Both the position numbers and the translations under genes were made by a program. This document shows positions 21,901 to 31,000 of a stretch of 64,000 bases of DNA, piece after piece; the stretch's first letter is position 1; every line of letters begins with the position of its first letter. Under the pieces are notes generated by a model. It was not told the DNA's origin. It ran no database searches and was given only the letters and a program-made list of their open reading frames with translations. Source of the DNA: Aplectana chamaeleonis (lineage: Eukaryota > Nematoda > Chromadorea > Rhabditida > Cosmocercidae); contig JAPDOI010001514.1 of the NCBI GenBank assembly GCA_029168955.1, positions 107,268-171,267 on the forward strand. The letters run 5' to 3'.

Positions 21901-24072
21901 TTGGTTTGTGGAATCGCATTATGAATGAAGGCCTTTTCTTTCAGGTTTGGGTCTAGCTCTTGGGCAGTGCCCTGACGCAGTAAAAGCAGTCAGTAGTTGG
22001 GTCCGAAGCGCAGTCAAGGTAATACGTGCACTGGACTTTTTTAGGAGTGAGAAGCTACTATGTTTAGTGTGAGGCTTAGGACGCCTCACCTAGTGTTATG
22101 TAGAATAAGTTTTCTTTCCGTCTTGTAGGACTCTCGCTCAATGTCGTCTAATCGTCTCATGCTACCTTCCATCAGGTTGAAAATTCAGATACCGTTCTTC
22201 GCAAAGTTGACACCAAGTGTTACGGATATCACAGAAATTGCTCGAGGTGCAAAGGAAGGAGGAGCTGATGGAGTTACTGCTACCAATACTGTATCAAGTC
22301 TCAATAACATGAAAGCCGACGGCACTGCATGGCCGGCCGTCGGAAAAGAGAAACGGTAATTTTTTCTTGGTCTTCATGAACATATCAAACACAAAATGAA
22401 GTAAGGTGTTCGGTTCAGAACCACATATGGTGGAATGTCTGGCTCTGCTATTCGGCCGATCGCTCTTCGAGCTGTTAGTGCAATCAGCAAGAAGCTGGAA
22501 GGATTCCCTATCATGGGAACGGGTGGAGTTGAGAGTGCTGAGTCCGCACTTGCTTTCATTATGTGTGGAGCACCCGTCGTTCAAGTAATCTACAGTTTTT
22601 TTCGTGGGGGGAAAAGGAGGGGAAGTTATCAAATACTGAAACTTTATAGATCCATTTAGATAACATCAGCTGTACAAAATCAGGATTTTTCACTGATAGA
22701 AGACTACTGCACTGGATTGCGAGCGCTTCTTTATTTGAAAGGAGCAAAATCTCTCATCGACTGGAATGGACAAAGCCCTCCCGCCGAAAAATGTCAGAAG
22801 GGAAAGCCTATTCTTCTGAAAGGAACGGTAAGAAGACTATTGAAATCAAAGACGGTAGTAGTTGGAAGATCATAAAAGCAACTCAGATAATTTAGCAGCG
22901 GTTAACGCCGAATCTAAAATCTTTCCGCTCACAAAGAATTTTGGGCTGGAAACTATTGAAACCAGCGGAGGCGCCAGTTCAATAGCAAATTCTAATCACT
23001 ACCCAGCCCCGAGTTGAGATCTGAATCACTTTTTTCAGGGATTACCTCATTTTGGTGAATATCGTGATGAACGCAGTAAATTAGAGAGAAGCAAATTCAA
23101 GGGTTCCATTATACAAAGTTCTGATAACGATCTTGTTTCACGGCCAGATACTGCCGTGCACGATGTACCAAATGTGAAGGTAAAGTCATATATATGCTCT
23201 AATCAACATGAATTCATTTTTCGGACTCCGTGCTCGCATACATGAAAGGGAGCTTGGGACAAATTTACCCCTGGGCTTCCATTCGTGACCTTTCCTTGGA
23301 CAAAACTTGCCAGCGCTGAAGGATGGGTACTAGCGAAGGTCCTGAATGGAATCGTGGCTGTTAAACTATAGAGCATATTCAAGGAGCTCCTCCTTTTCGA
23401 TCATTTCCAGTGGGGTATGTCCCACCCTGACAGTTTACTCTTCCTGTTCAGGACATGATTGGGATCGCTCTTCCTCGAATTGGGCCATACGTGACGTTGG
23501 ACAACAAGCAACAAAGAGTCGCCTCAATCGATAAGGTAAATTAGCAACTTTTGATGCTTTAAACGAGCTTACGTTGAGAGTTTGATGTTTTTGTCAGGAT
23601 ATGTGTATAAATTGTGGCAAGTGTTATATGACATGTAATGACTCTGGATATCAAGCTATTTCATTTAATAAAGAAACACATTTAACAGAAGTAAATGAAG
23701 ACCATTGCACGGGTTGTACATTGTGTTACAGGTAAGATTGATTTCATTTCACATTGGATTGCTCATAAAATTTAAATGCCTTACGCCGATTCATTATGAT
23801 TTTCTCGATTCTACACTAAATGTGATGGGAGCCGTGTGAAATTGACCTTTGAGTCCGCCCAAACTTATACGATAACGGAGTTAAATAATTCCGAAGATTA
23901 CAAAAACTGAACCCAGATTTTCAGTGTTTGTCCAATCCCGGATTGCATTCGAATGGTGCCTAGGAAAGGACCTTGGAAAGCACCAAACCGTGGAATACCG
24001 CCCGATTTTGAACCCGGAACTCCCAAAGTGTTCGCCGTCGATGCAAGAGGGAATTTATTAAAAGACGAATAA
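809..24072 (+). CDS. dpyd-1: Dihydropyrimidine dehydrogenase (NADP+), 3' 14 exons of a split gene
   Basis: Catalyses the first, NADPH-dependent step of uracil and thymine breakdown in the cytosol. Exons by eye: 809-960, 16217-16315, 17970-18119, 20325-20396, 20452-20580, 20711-20804, 21945-22018, 22189-22355, 22419-22584, 22660-22827, 23039-23179, 23452-23535, 23598-23731, 23925-24072. Every junction has AG/GT borders and compatible phase; the joined frame is 2 nt plus 592 codons ending in TAA. Order seen: end of the FAD/NADPH region (VFAGGDVSG), FMN barrel ([33 protein letters not shown]), active-site loop with its cysteine (NLSCPHGM), then two C-terminal 4Fe-4S motifs ([11 protein letters not shown] and CTGCTLC..SVCP). 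This matches roughly the last 56% of the ~1025-residue vertebrate enzyme. All catalytic and cluster residues I can place are present, so the copy looks functional. The 5' exons are outside the window. Family assignment is secure; exact ends of the less conserved exons are inferred. Confidence 0.96.
1275..1545. repeat. 22-bp tandem repeat (caagtaacttacttttagcata)-like array, left arm
   Basis: Period of about 22 bp with a conserved aagtaactta core and variable spacers; best-preserved copies run 1400-1515. The core is close to self-complementary. Related but less regular copies lie at 15990-16155. Confidence 0.85.
1720..1935. repeat. AT-rich tatacaaca-type low-complexity tract
   Basis: Many copies of tatacaac/gtatacaa with alternating spacing and no coding potential. 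It follows the left array and may be part of the same element. Confidence 0.6.
2071..2420. mobile_element. Foldback element, ~350 bp
   Basis: Left arm 2071-2160 (ccagacctggctgccagaac) is mirrored by right arm 2320-2420 (ttctggcagccaggtcggg). Arms also share gggcag and aaaaccct/agggtttt blocks. No coding content. Confidence 0.65.
2428..3206. mobile_element. Two adjacent GC-rich foldbacks
   Basis: First hairpin 2428-2632: gatgaaatcattataggatg mirrored by cctataatgatttcatc. Second 2750-3206: taggtggcgttcag at 2751 mirrored by ctgaacgccgccta near 3192-3205. Interiors are rich in cgcgacg/cgtcgcg words. No gene recognised on either strand. Confidence 0.6.
3620..4090 (+). repeat. Diverged copy of the 16.6-kb dispersed repeat family
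   Basis: The block gaggt.cgtt.atcga..tt followed by tacggtgg.tatacggtaat and the tcagattcggctcag segment corresponds to 17190-17265 in the fuller copy. Non-coding. Confidence 0.5.
4291..4953. mobile_element. Foldback element with long arms, ~660 bp
   Basis: Left arm from 4291 (atactgcc..cgggagtgcacaagc) and right arm ending 4953 (gcttgtgcactcccg) are imperfect reverse complements for about 190 bp, including ccaccacg and ctctctcatccaatc blocks. A less conserved ~300-bp centre separates them. Short open frames here are products of the arms. Confidence 0.75.
5213..5990. repeat. 42-bp minisatellite, about 19 copies
   Basis: The motif acgccgtagaaagtgtg recurs every 42 bp from 5213 to about 5951, with one shortened unit near 5505-5531 and a 1-bp loss near 5370. 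The unit continues with gggacccaaatgagagtgc. Because 42 is a multiple of three, reading frames stay open on both strands and give 14-residue peptide repeats ([13 protein letters not shown] on plus, [14 protein letters not shown] on minus). These are best read as a non-coding satellite; no start context or splice link to DPYD supports a protein. Confidence 0.92.
5991..6275. mobile_element. Foldback insertion splitting the minisatellite
   Basis: Arms gatcattttttctgcagggc (from 5998) and gccctgcggaaaaaatgatc (to 6266). The satellite unit resumes straight after it at about 6280, so the element inserted into the array. Confidence 0.65.
6276..6430. repeat. Degenerate downstream end of the 42-bp array
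   Basis: One near-consensus unit (gacccaaatgggtgtgcgca) then diverged gtgcaggacat.agtgggagt units, ending in a run of G. Confidence 0.7.
6523..7207. mobile_element. Long-armed foldback, ~685 bp
   Basis: Left arm 6523-6830 and right arm about 6900-7207 are close reverse complements along nearly their whole length, for example ctgaaagttcaggttcctgg against ccaggaacctaaactttcag. The unpaired centre is about 70 bp. Identical open frames on both strands arise from the symmetry. Confidence 0.85.
7225..7540. repeat. Inverted-repeat cluster
   Basis: 7441-7520 is a hairpin: gaagcgaagcggttgttttg against caaaaacaaccgcttcgctt. The preceding 7225-7370 holds a weaker inverted pair around acgcgg/ccgcgt and caaccgctcagcttc. 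No gene. Confidence 0.55.
7541..9035 (+). other. DPYD intron, no gene recognised
   Basis: Mostly unique-looking AT-rich sequence. 8880-8995 is a short gctgctgctcgagcagcac-type GC-rich tract with internal symmetry. No open frame with recognisable protein motifs on either strand. Confidence 0.55.
9036..9517. mobile_element. TTAA-ended MITE-like element
   Basis: Begins ttaaaggcacagtccaacct and ends aggttggactgtgcctttaa, perfect 20-bp inverted ends including TTAA. Internal block ccataactccgttcgtag and cttcaaaacg resemble the copies at 18272-18765 and 28952-29435. Confidence 0.85.
9735..10560. mobile_element. Foldback element, ~820 bp
   Basis: ctcacgccacgcccactt near 9792 pairs with gagtgggcgtggcgtgag near 10477; ggccctagttatacacc near 9842 pairs with ggtgcataactagggcc near 10315. 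It lies directly upstream of the retrotransposon. Confidence 0.7.
10750..10762 (+). repeat. Target-site duplication, left copy
   Basis: aatgccagtttgt, repeated exactly at 14040-14052 just after the retrotransposon 3' end; a weaker match extends about 9 bp further. Confidence 0.8.
10772..14039 (+). mobile_element. Non-LTR retrotransposon (endonuclease-RT, RTE-like), copy 1, inactive
   Basis: About 3.27 kb. Encodes an AP-type endonuclease (LNCRSL; QETR in a shifted frame; [11 protein letters not shown]; catalytic SDHRPVLL) then a reverse transcriptase ([57 protein letters not shown]) and a C-terminal region ending near AHLGEDAE with TGA at 13996-13998. The longest open part is 11230-12777. Frameshifts near 11060, 12765-12800, 13019 and 13103 break the single frame seen by comparison with 48151-51404. 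The family's single ORF and lack of a long poly(A) tail fit the RTE clade, but clade is inference. Inserted in a DPYD intron, same strand as the host gene. Confidence 0.92.
14040..14052 (+). repeat. Target-site duplication, right copy
   Basis: Exact 13-bp partner of 10750-10762. It fixes the 3' end of copy 1 after a short gtcaagtaagtc-type tail rather than a poly(A) tract. Confidence 0.8.
14062..15537 (+). other. DPYD intron, no gene recognised
   Basis: AT-rich with several weak internal inverted repeats. Short open frames (at most 98 codons, 15244-15540) show no recognisable motif and no splice context. Confidence 0.55.
15538..15775. repeat. GAGCAGCAGTTGGGG-type minisatellite
   Basis: gagcagcagttggggc recurs at 18-33-bp spacing with spacers such as cacaatga and gacgact; about nine copies. 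Frames on the minus strand read Cys/Ser/Pro/Leu-rich repeats with no start context. Confidence 0.8.
15990..16160. repeat. AAGTAACTT-rich array, right arm
   Basis: At least six copies of caagtaac/aagttacttg with irregular 20-40-bp spacing, ending in taacttgattcgaaacttct at 16141-16160. Mirrors the array at 1275-1545. Confidence 0.7.
16217..16315 (+). CDS. dpyd-1: DPYD exon following the long intron
   Basis: 33 codons in phase 0: [17 protein letters not shown] and [10 protein letters not shown]. The WSIHKYLQ segment is the conserved helix after the NADPH domain. Donor is gttagt, a non-consensus T at +3. Confidence 0.9.
16584..17664. mobile_element. Foldback element of a dispersed family, ~1.08 kb
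   Basis: Left arm 16584-16710 (gaactacttgtggtcagact, then cctaaaaccactctgaaaaa) mirrors right arm 17540-17664 (tagagtggttttaggcagct ... agtagttcctttg). Related segments occur at 3620-4090, 39280-39835, 46470-47108 and 58640-58960. No protein motif in the ~120-codon internal open frame. Confidence 0.8.
17970..18119 (+). CDS. dpyd-1: DPYD exon: start of FMN barrel
   Basis: 50 codons in phase 0: [35 protein letters not shown] and LKTMVLDK. Matches the first strand and helix of the pyrimidine-reducing barrel. Confidence 0.95.
18272..18765. mobile_element. TTAA-ended MITE-like element
   Basis: Begins ttaaaggcagtgtcaccgat and ends atcgtgaacactgcctttaa. Contains gacaactcgtccacaatgct and ccataactccgttcctag, shared with 28952-29435, 40226-40692 and 53566-54051. 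Confidence 0.8.
18848..19018. mobile_element. Short palindromic element (gccgaattccgg family)
   Basis: gttctcggagccgaattccg at about 18849 pairs with cggaattgggctccaagaac near 18993-19015. End sequence resembles the elements at 38702-38979 and 62853-63141. Confidence 0.65.
19019..20324 (+). other. DPYD intron remainder, no gene recognised
   Basis: Open frames up to 166 codons overlap here (18889-19389, 19408-19797) but show no motif and stop codons separate them. A small hairpin-like tract (ggtcggaaaaccgac) lies near 20103-20145. Confidence 0.5.
20325..20804 (+). CDS. dpyd-1: DPYD exons 20325-20396, 20452-20580, 20711-20804: FMN barrel with active-site cysteine
   Basis: Three short exons separated by 55- and 130-bp introns. 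They encode [41 protein letters not shown] and [11 protein letters not shown]. The TGT at 20780-20782 is the cysteine that acts as general acid in pyrimidine reduction (Cys671 in mammalian numbering, from family knowledge). The asparagines in CSNNK and LNLSC correspond to substrate-contacting residues. Confidence 0.95.
20855..21211. mobile_element. GC-rich foldback in DPYD intron
   Basis: caacgccagcgcgc near 20874 pairs with gcgctggcgttg near 21176; outer blocks ggcgctattcatactcc and cggaatacgaatatcgcc also pair. Confidence 0.65.
21243..21410. repeat. Inverted repeat, ~165 bp
   Basis: gggggctctacacacagagg..aggagttgtc pairs with gacaactcctcccgcagtgtgtagagggcc. Adjoins the preceding foldback. 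Confidence 0.6.
21945..22827 (+). CDS. dpyd-1: DPYD exons 21945-22018, 22189-22355, 22419-22584, 22660-22827: rest of FMN barrel
   Basis: Encodes [14 protein letters not shown] (FMN-binding lysine), [44 protein letters not shown] and [17 protein letters not shown], in the order expected for the barrel and phosphate-binding loops. At 22189 the upstream acceptor at 22174 was rejected because it would put the conserved IPFFAKL motif out of frame. Confidence 0.95.
23039..23535 (+). CDS. dpyd-1: DPYD exons 23039-23179 and 23452-23535: linker before the Fe-S domain
   Basis: Encodes [20 protein letters not shown] and, after a 272-bp intron, [20 protein letters not shown] ending ASIDK. This segment is weakly conserved in the family; assignment rests on phase, order and the LPxFGxY and IGxAL-x-x-IG pattern. 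Confidence 0.85.
23598..24072 (+). CDS. dpyd-1: DPYD exons 23598-23731 and 23925-24072: C-terminal ferredoxin-like 4Fe-4S domain and stop
   Basis: Two CxxCxxCxxxC(P) clusters: [11 protein letters not shown] and [13 protein letters not shown], the latter split by a 193-bp intron. They pass electrons to the FMN site from the partner subunit in the homodimer (family knowledge). The protein continues [13 protein letters not shown] and ends ...GNLLKDE with TAA at 24070-24072. An AATAAA at 24068-24073 overlaps the stop and is probably coincidental; no better poly(A) signal was picked out. Confidence 0.95.
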
Positions 24073-25020
24073 ATGTTTCACAGTGTTGGTTTCGTTACTT
24101 AAAACCACTTAGAGGTCACTGAACGGGATCTCAAGTTCTTGAGCTGGATTATAGGAAAAAGCGGGCTTGCCTAAAATCCGCTGTTCAACATGTAGCCTTT
24201 ATTCCTAGAAGGAATGTTCGTCGACACATACGTAACTAGGAAGTCAAAAAAAGCGAGTCTATGCTGCATTGGGAACCCTCTACTTACCTGTTAACCAGTA
24301 ATCAATTTTACTCCAATACTGATCATATACTTTGTGTTTTGAGAAAAAAACGCAGAAAAAGCGCTTTTTATTCCCTTCTGTCATAACTCGGTTCAATACG
24401 GTCAACCTGGGGAGTCAAGAAAAACACTGGGATTCGATTCAAGAGCTATTGCTTTGGGAATGCTATGTGACTTGGTCTTAAGATGCATACTGGTGTACCG
24501 ACATCGACAAATTCGTTTCATCCATGTGTCGGAGGAGCTCCCGATGCTGATTTCAAATATCCTTTTGAAGTCCCAAATGGACCATGTAGAACAGAGTTAT
24601 TACAGAAAACACAAAACGTAGTAAACACGACCCGTAATGTAATCTGCCCTCAGGCCATCTCGGCGTCCTAAATCACCTTACTGTTGCGGTCTTTTTTTAG
24701 CCGACCTATATCAGCATGAGTGTATGAAAAACCCGTAAATTCGACCGTTTCAGCGAACGTAAGTACTTCATGATAGCCCCAAATAGAAAATGCTGATAGC
24801 GCCGACGCCAGTAAATGCAGCGCTTCGATCTCTGTCTTCCATGAACTTGGCCCCTATTTGCAGCAAAAGCACTGCCTATTTTTCGAACAACGTTTGATTT
24901 CGATTAATGAAGCATGCATAGACATTGACACAAGTTTCCTTTTTCGTTTTCAGTGTCCCTCCCTAACCTCGACTCCTACTAAAGACTAGGGTTAGCTCTA
25001 TATGCGCATTTCTTCTCTTA
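24073..25020 (+). other. Intergenic region between DPYD and the bestrophin gene
   Basis: About 950 bp separate the DPYD stop from the next start codon on the same strand. No exon recognised; a 62-codon open frame at 24483-24671 has no motif. Confidence 0.6.
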
Positions 25021-25021
25021 G
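25009..25021 (+). promoter_or_regulatory. Candidate splice acceptor just upstream of bestrophin ATG
   Basis: tttcttctcttag ends 9 nt before the ATG at 25031. A pyrimidine-rich acceptor this close to a start codon is typical of spliced-leader addition in nematodes; a 5'-UTR intron is the alternative. Another acceptor-like ttttcgttttcag ends near 24954. Confidence 0.4.
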
Positions 25022-25030
25022 GCACTGATA

Positions 25031-28000
25031 ATGCCATACAATTACCATTATGACATGGCCACTAGTAAAGCGAAGGTCATTTTCAAACTATTATTCCGAT
25101 GGAGAGGATCCGTTTGGAGAGCGGTGTACGTGGAATATTTGATCTGGCTCACGTCTTATGCTATTCTGTCCTGTATATACCGCTTCGCTCTCAACACAGA
25201 CCAACAAGGGTGAGATTGATGAATTTCTTTCTATCTGTTCTGGTCACAGATTTTACTCGCCTGGGTAGCACAACTTGCGAAAATAACTCAGAAAAATAGA
25301 CTTAGAAGACAAACAAATAAGCTTGTCAGAAAACAGGCTGGCCTTTTTAACAAGAAAATAGATAGCTTCCGGTAAACAATTTTTTGTGACTACAGATATT
25401 TAATCACAGTAATGCGTCTTTTGTTCATGTTGGAAGGTTCATTTTTTTTTCAACCACATTTAATATAACGCTAACAGTTTATAGCTCGCAAAACATTATA
25501 TTCTCAACATTATGCCTCAGGCATTGGGGGGAATGTTCCCGAGAACGGCGACGGAAGTTCTGTCGAAACAACTAGGAAACCTCCCCCGAATCGAGGGGAG
25601 GCGAAGGAGACCTCCGGCATGAAGGTCTTTCCTTCTTCTCCCGATAGCCGATCTTCCCCATGCTGTCGCAACCCAGAACCCATTGTTCAATGATTGATCA
25701 AATATCAGCTTGCCAAAATTCTTTGTTTTAAACAGTTTCCTGTTTTTGGAAAACTGGAATAGTACCAAAAACATTCACCTCTGATGTAGGTTACAGGAAA
25801 GCTTGTTATCTCCCCTGAAAATCCGATCGAAAACACCCTACACAGTCCTTGATTGGCGAATCTGCCCTTTCAAATCGCGAAGTGCGAGACCACCTCGGGA
25901 CTAGCCAGTTTGCATCACAGTATACGCTGCGACTTTGTTTTCTCGTTCACCATTCTCGGGGGAGGCCATAGGAACAATCGTGAAGCGAACTCTTGTTCTC
26001 CCCCCGAGTCCACTGCTCCCCCCGAGTCCCCAACGTCATTCGTCATGTATAATTCGAGGGTAGTCATGTACAATTCTAGACGTCCCTTCTGGGGAACGCC
26101 TTGCCCCTCTCCCCTCGACCGAGTGGTAACGACCAAATCAGATCCATCGACCACGGGAACTTCCCCACAAAAATCTTAGGTAAATAAGAGCGAAATGGCA
26201 GATGACGTGTGAGGTATAGCCCAGCTCCTTCATTTTGAGCTGGTCTAAGTAAGGCTTATCAGGTCTAACATGTCGGAATCTCCTTATAACTGTTATATTT
26301 TGCGATGACCGACCGCTCCGCTGCTTACTCTGCACGGACTCATACGAGCAAGCTAGGCTTTAGACGATGCAGAGAATAGTTTCAATTGAATTCTTCTTTT
26401 TTGATATAAAATCAATCCTCGATAAAAAACAGTGTACTGTAGAGAGGCTGGCTCAAGATCAGAGGCAGCCCAATAATTAAGAACACGGACCCCTCCATGA
26501 AGAATGAATCTAGAAAATCAATACGAGGTCCCTTGAAATTCACCATAGAATGACTGCGCGCCAAAGCTACAAATAGGAAACGATTAGGATAAACATGAAA
26601 GTCTTTATAGGGCAAACATCCATCGTAATGCATCTTTCCAAAAAGGAAAAAATCAATATGAAGCATCCACAAATTGGCTCTAGGACTACTGAAAATCAAT
26701 ACCGTCTGCGCTTCGTCTTCCTCGCATAGACATTTGAAACTGGGGCGCGTTTAGGCCGATATCATACTTCCGTCTCGGCGATGCGTGAGGAACAGCGGTA
26801 TCGATCAATCGCGGCGATATTGCCCTTCAGAGGAAATCGATTGTTTCGATTAGCACGAAAGCAGTTTGTAAAGTTAAATGGGATGAGATATTAATGAGAG
26901 AATGGTTGGCACCTGCGTTTTTAACCACATTGCCGACATGTTCGGCAAATATAGAGTTCTTGTAATGAATTTAGTCTGATGAATGCACAGGTTGCGACTT
27001 TAGAACGCCGCGCGCGAATAGAAATCTCGTTGGCCAGTGAGGCCGCCAACACCGCACGGCCAGGCGCCTGGTCCATGCGTCAGAATAAACCGAATACGGA
27101 AACCATAGATATTGCCGCGATTTTATTGCAACGTCGCCCAATAGAGAGCGGCGCCAATGGTGATATGCATATTTACTCAATATTTCCGACATGCGATCGA
27201 AAACGAAGATTTCAACTGATCCTGGATGACGATGAGACCTCGTTTTACTCAGGGGTATGTTGCTTTTCTCATCAAAACAATCGATTCCCTCAGTAACGCA
27301 GTGCTTCCCCGATTGATCGATACTGACTTTCCTCACGCATCCCTGCGACTGTAGTGCGAACCCGGCCTTGCGGTGCAGTTTCGTGCCGCTGAGTCGGTTA
27401 TAAAGGTTTTGTTTCTTGTCTCGTAACTTAAAACAAAGCACGCTAATAAGGATGAGAGAGCAGAAAGATCCGCAAAGTTTTGTTCTGTTTTGCAGCGTTT
27501 CACAGCGGGTTAGCCTATGGAAATGACATGTTGAATATATGATCGTTCACTGAATTCTGTAGAAGCCGCAAATTCCAACACATCCTGAGAGGTTTCAGAC
27601 AATTCGAGAAGTTCGCCGCTTTCTGCGACAAACGACTGGGCTACATACCGATGAACTTCATGCTCGGCTTCTTCGTAACAGTGGTCGTTAACCGCTGGGT
27701 AACACAGTTCGCTAATCTCGGCATGATTGACAAGTACGTTGCTGTTAGCCTTTAACATTTTACAACAATAATCGAGTTTCCTGAATCTTGAGATTACCTT
27801 TAGTTCACTTGGTAATTTGCGTCCCTGTCTGCGCATTCACAAGATTTATGACTTATTTTTCGAACGGTTCACACCTAGAAACTCAGCTTAGATGAAACAT
27901 TCCGGAATTTGTCACGTTTCACCCCATCGTAAAAACTTATCTTCGGCCATATCAGTGTTGCGTATTTGGTCACGAAAAGATTCGTCTCTATGCTCCTAAA

Positions 28001-31000
28001 AAAATTCTGTGCAGTTGCCTTAGCATCACATATTCTCTTGTAAATTGATTGATGTTCTTAGCGCTCAAAAACGTAGCGTACCGAGTTGTTTTCTCTTATT
28101 GTTGACTACCCTCAGAAAGTTGCGGAGTGTTCGTAAAACCTAAACGTAGAGGAATATTCAATCACGAGTCAAGAGTAATCAAAGTCAAATTTCCATGTAA
28201 CATACTCTAGTGAAGAAGTTTTCAATGTTTCCACTCAAGATCTGGATGATCACTGAAATCGCTGCAAGTTTCTAGAGAAGCATGCGCAGACATCCTGGAT
28301 TACAATTTATAATCCGCTAATGCTGATGAATGGTCATCGTTCCCTAATAGATTTTCTTCTTTAGTATTGCTCTGTTCACTTCGGAACTTGTCAAAGGCAA
28401 GGATGATCGTGGCAAAAACCTGCGACGAAACATTGTGCGGTGAGCGTTTTTTATGACTCTCATTATCGTTATGATGTTCGAAGAGCACGAATTGTTCCGC
28501 ATTGCTCGATTCAATTATAAACGATTATAGGTACTGTGTGGCATCGCAATGTCTCGTATTCCGTGATATTCACCTTGGAGTCAGAAGACGGTTTCCGACC
28601 CTTGAAACGATGGTGGCAGCTGGTGAGTGGGAGGGAAAGCAAAAAGGGAATGGAAACTTTTTCTAGTGCAGCTTTCCGGGATCATTCAAACTCTCCAACT
28701 TCCCACTAAAACTAGTTCAGACAACTCGTTAGCTTGAACACCCCCAACCGAAAGCATGGTCCCCTCCATCTCTGAACACGGTCCTATCTACAGCATTTTC
28801 AAACATCAACAGCATGTCCATTACTTAAAGGCACAAAGCATTCAGAAAATTAATTCCTAGTTTTCGCGCTGATCTTGTAGAGAGTCACATGCTGATCACA
28901 GCGGTATCTCTGCAATCCTTTAAAACTGCCTTTGAACAGAGTTATGGCTCCTTAAAGCACAGTCCAACCTCAGGATCGTTTTTGTGCTTTCGTGCCTATC
29001 TTGGAAACGGTCCCGCACTGATTCCAACGATGTCTCTGGAGTCGCACAAAAACCCCTAGAAACGGAGTTATGGTCCCTCAAAAATCGAGGTGCGGAAGCA
29101 TGGTGGAAGAGTTATCCGAGGCTTGCAACTTCCGTCATTTGCAGTCGATGTATGCGAGCCGACCTTACCAAAGAGAGAAGGCGAGAATGAATGGAAGAAT
29201 GGGGCGATTGATCAAAAACAATCGCTCATCTTGCCACTGTGAAGCTCGAAAGATCGTGGAAGGGGCGTGCCAAAGTGGCTTCCCGAAGGAGGCGCTCTAA
29301 GGTGGCTTCCTCCTATATATCTCTTATTTGGAGGAGTTGAGAGCTCGCTTCTCGCAGGTGTCATATGGGGTGGGTCCACAACTAACTTATGTGGGAAACT
29401 CATATTTCATCCCTGAGCTTGGACTGTGCCTTTAAAGATGCATAGATTTTGAGGATGATAGATTGGTGTACGGGTTGTCTCAGGCCTGTATTCCCCTTAA
29501 AGGCAAGGTCCGGTCAAATTTTGACACTACCGAAATTTGGATTAAATAGATAGGGCTGGCCTAGCTGAACATCGTCTGAACGTTTCACGAACACTGAGTC
29601 CTTAGTTCTGGAGAAAACAGCCTCAAGGTCAGGGATTACGGTATTCACAGCATCATAATCATGGCTGGAGCGACCGATAATTACACAGCATTTTTGAAGA
29701 ATGCGTGGACAACCGCTAAAATATGGGCGATGGACACGCTTTTCTGACCTTTCTGAATCATCGGCTAACGGAAGTGGCTGGAACAACTTGAAGAAGACCG
29801 ATTTTTACGCAGTTTTCGCATGTTTCTTGGGACTACCTGTAGCAAGAGCACCGATTTAGCGGGAAATCTCAAAATCGAGATTCTGCCCGGACCCTGCCTT
29901 CAAAGGTAGTGTTCACGATAATCTTCAATTTTGAGATTAATCGCTATATTGATTAGAAGGCCACCGGGTAGAACTAAAATGATGTAGAAATTGAGAAAAA
30001 CGCACCAGAAGTACACGAAATTCTTAAGTGTCACCCCGCCTCTTAAGTATCACAGGAAGTGTTTGTTATGACAATGAAATCTTTTGTGGACCCGTGCTTT
30101 GCAATTCTATATTCTCTATTGCTCTGTTCGTTCCTTCCTTAGGACCCTAACTAATCCTGCTTCGCATAAAATATTATCCTATTTTCGACTGCCCCAATTT
30201 TCCACCGGTGACAACCACCATGAACATGCTCATCCAACCGGACAACTGGTCCATGTTATAGAATAATGTCACTGAAATACGGTGTTTTAATGCGTTTCTC
30301 GCCATTTCTTCGTAATTTTGGTAACTTTTGGAGGCAAACGCATTGCTTTATGTGAAAAACTCGGGAACGAGAATCATCGTGAACACTGCCTTTAACGATA
30401 ATATCTTCTCAAGCATTGCCAGCCGTCACAAACTCACTGAAATTTTTATTTATTCAGGATTCCTCCAGAAGCACGAGCTTGAAAAATTCAAAGAGTGCAA
30501 GAGTCGCTATGCGAAGTATTGGCTGCCGTTCAACTGGTCCCTTCATTTACTGAACACGGCGCTGGAAGAGAAACGACTTGATGGGGACATTGCGCGAAAT
30601 GCGATTGCTCAGGTCAGAGACAGCTTAGCTGCTCAACTATTTACCAAGTTGAAAAATCTTCATTTCCAGGAGATTCGCAATTTTCGCACTGGCCTATCTC
30701 TGATCTGGACCTACGACTGGGTCCCATTGCCTGTCATGTATCCGCAACTTATTTTCCTCGCTGTTCACGCTTATTTCATAGTCTGTGTCTTCTCCAGACA
30801 ATTTATCATCACTCCAACTGCTGCCAACTATACAGTGGTACTCGATATCTTTAGTTAACCTGTATTTTGGAGCGAAATACACTTTTTTGTTCCTTTTGCG
30901 TTCGTGTACGGAGCGAAAGAAGAAGCAGCGAGGTAGTGTGGCAGAATATGAGAACATGCGCGCACACGCGAGCTATGAAATTTAGTAAGCTGCACTCTGG

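Larger units (their letters stand above)
25210..27598 (+). other. Bestrophin intron 1 contents
   Basis: 2.4 kb with donor gtgaga and acceptor ggtttcag. Holds a short dispersed repeat (26210-26363), a foldback (26775-27350) and otherwise unassigned sequence. A 95-codon minus-strand frame (26412-26699) has no recognised motif. Confidence 0.6.

Noticed and set aside
26412..26699. 95-codon minus-strand frame with aromatic-rich sequence in bestrophin intron 1
   Set aside because: No family motif, no matching splice partners; could be chance or an unrecognised relic.
26979..27296. 105-codon plus-strand frame in bestrophin intron 1
   Set aside because: Lies between and within foldback arms; no motif.
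30613..30669. Possible 57-bp intron inside the bestrophin exon 30458-30837
   Set aside because: gtcaga..ttccag borders exist and length is a multiple of three, but the retained peptide fits the family length between the AIAQ and EIRNFRTG segments, so the exon was kept whole.
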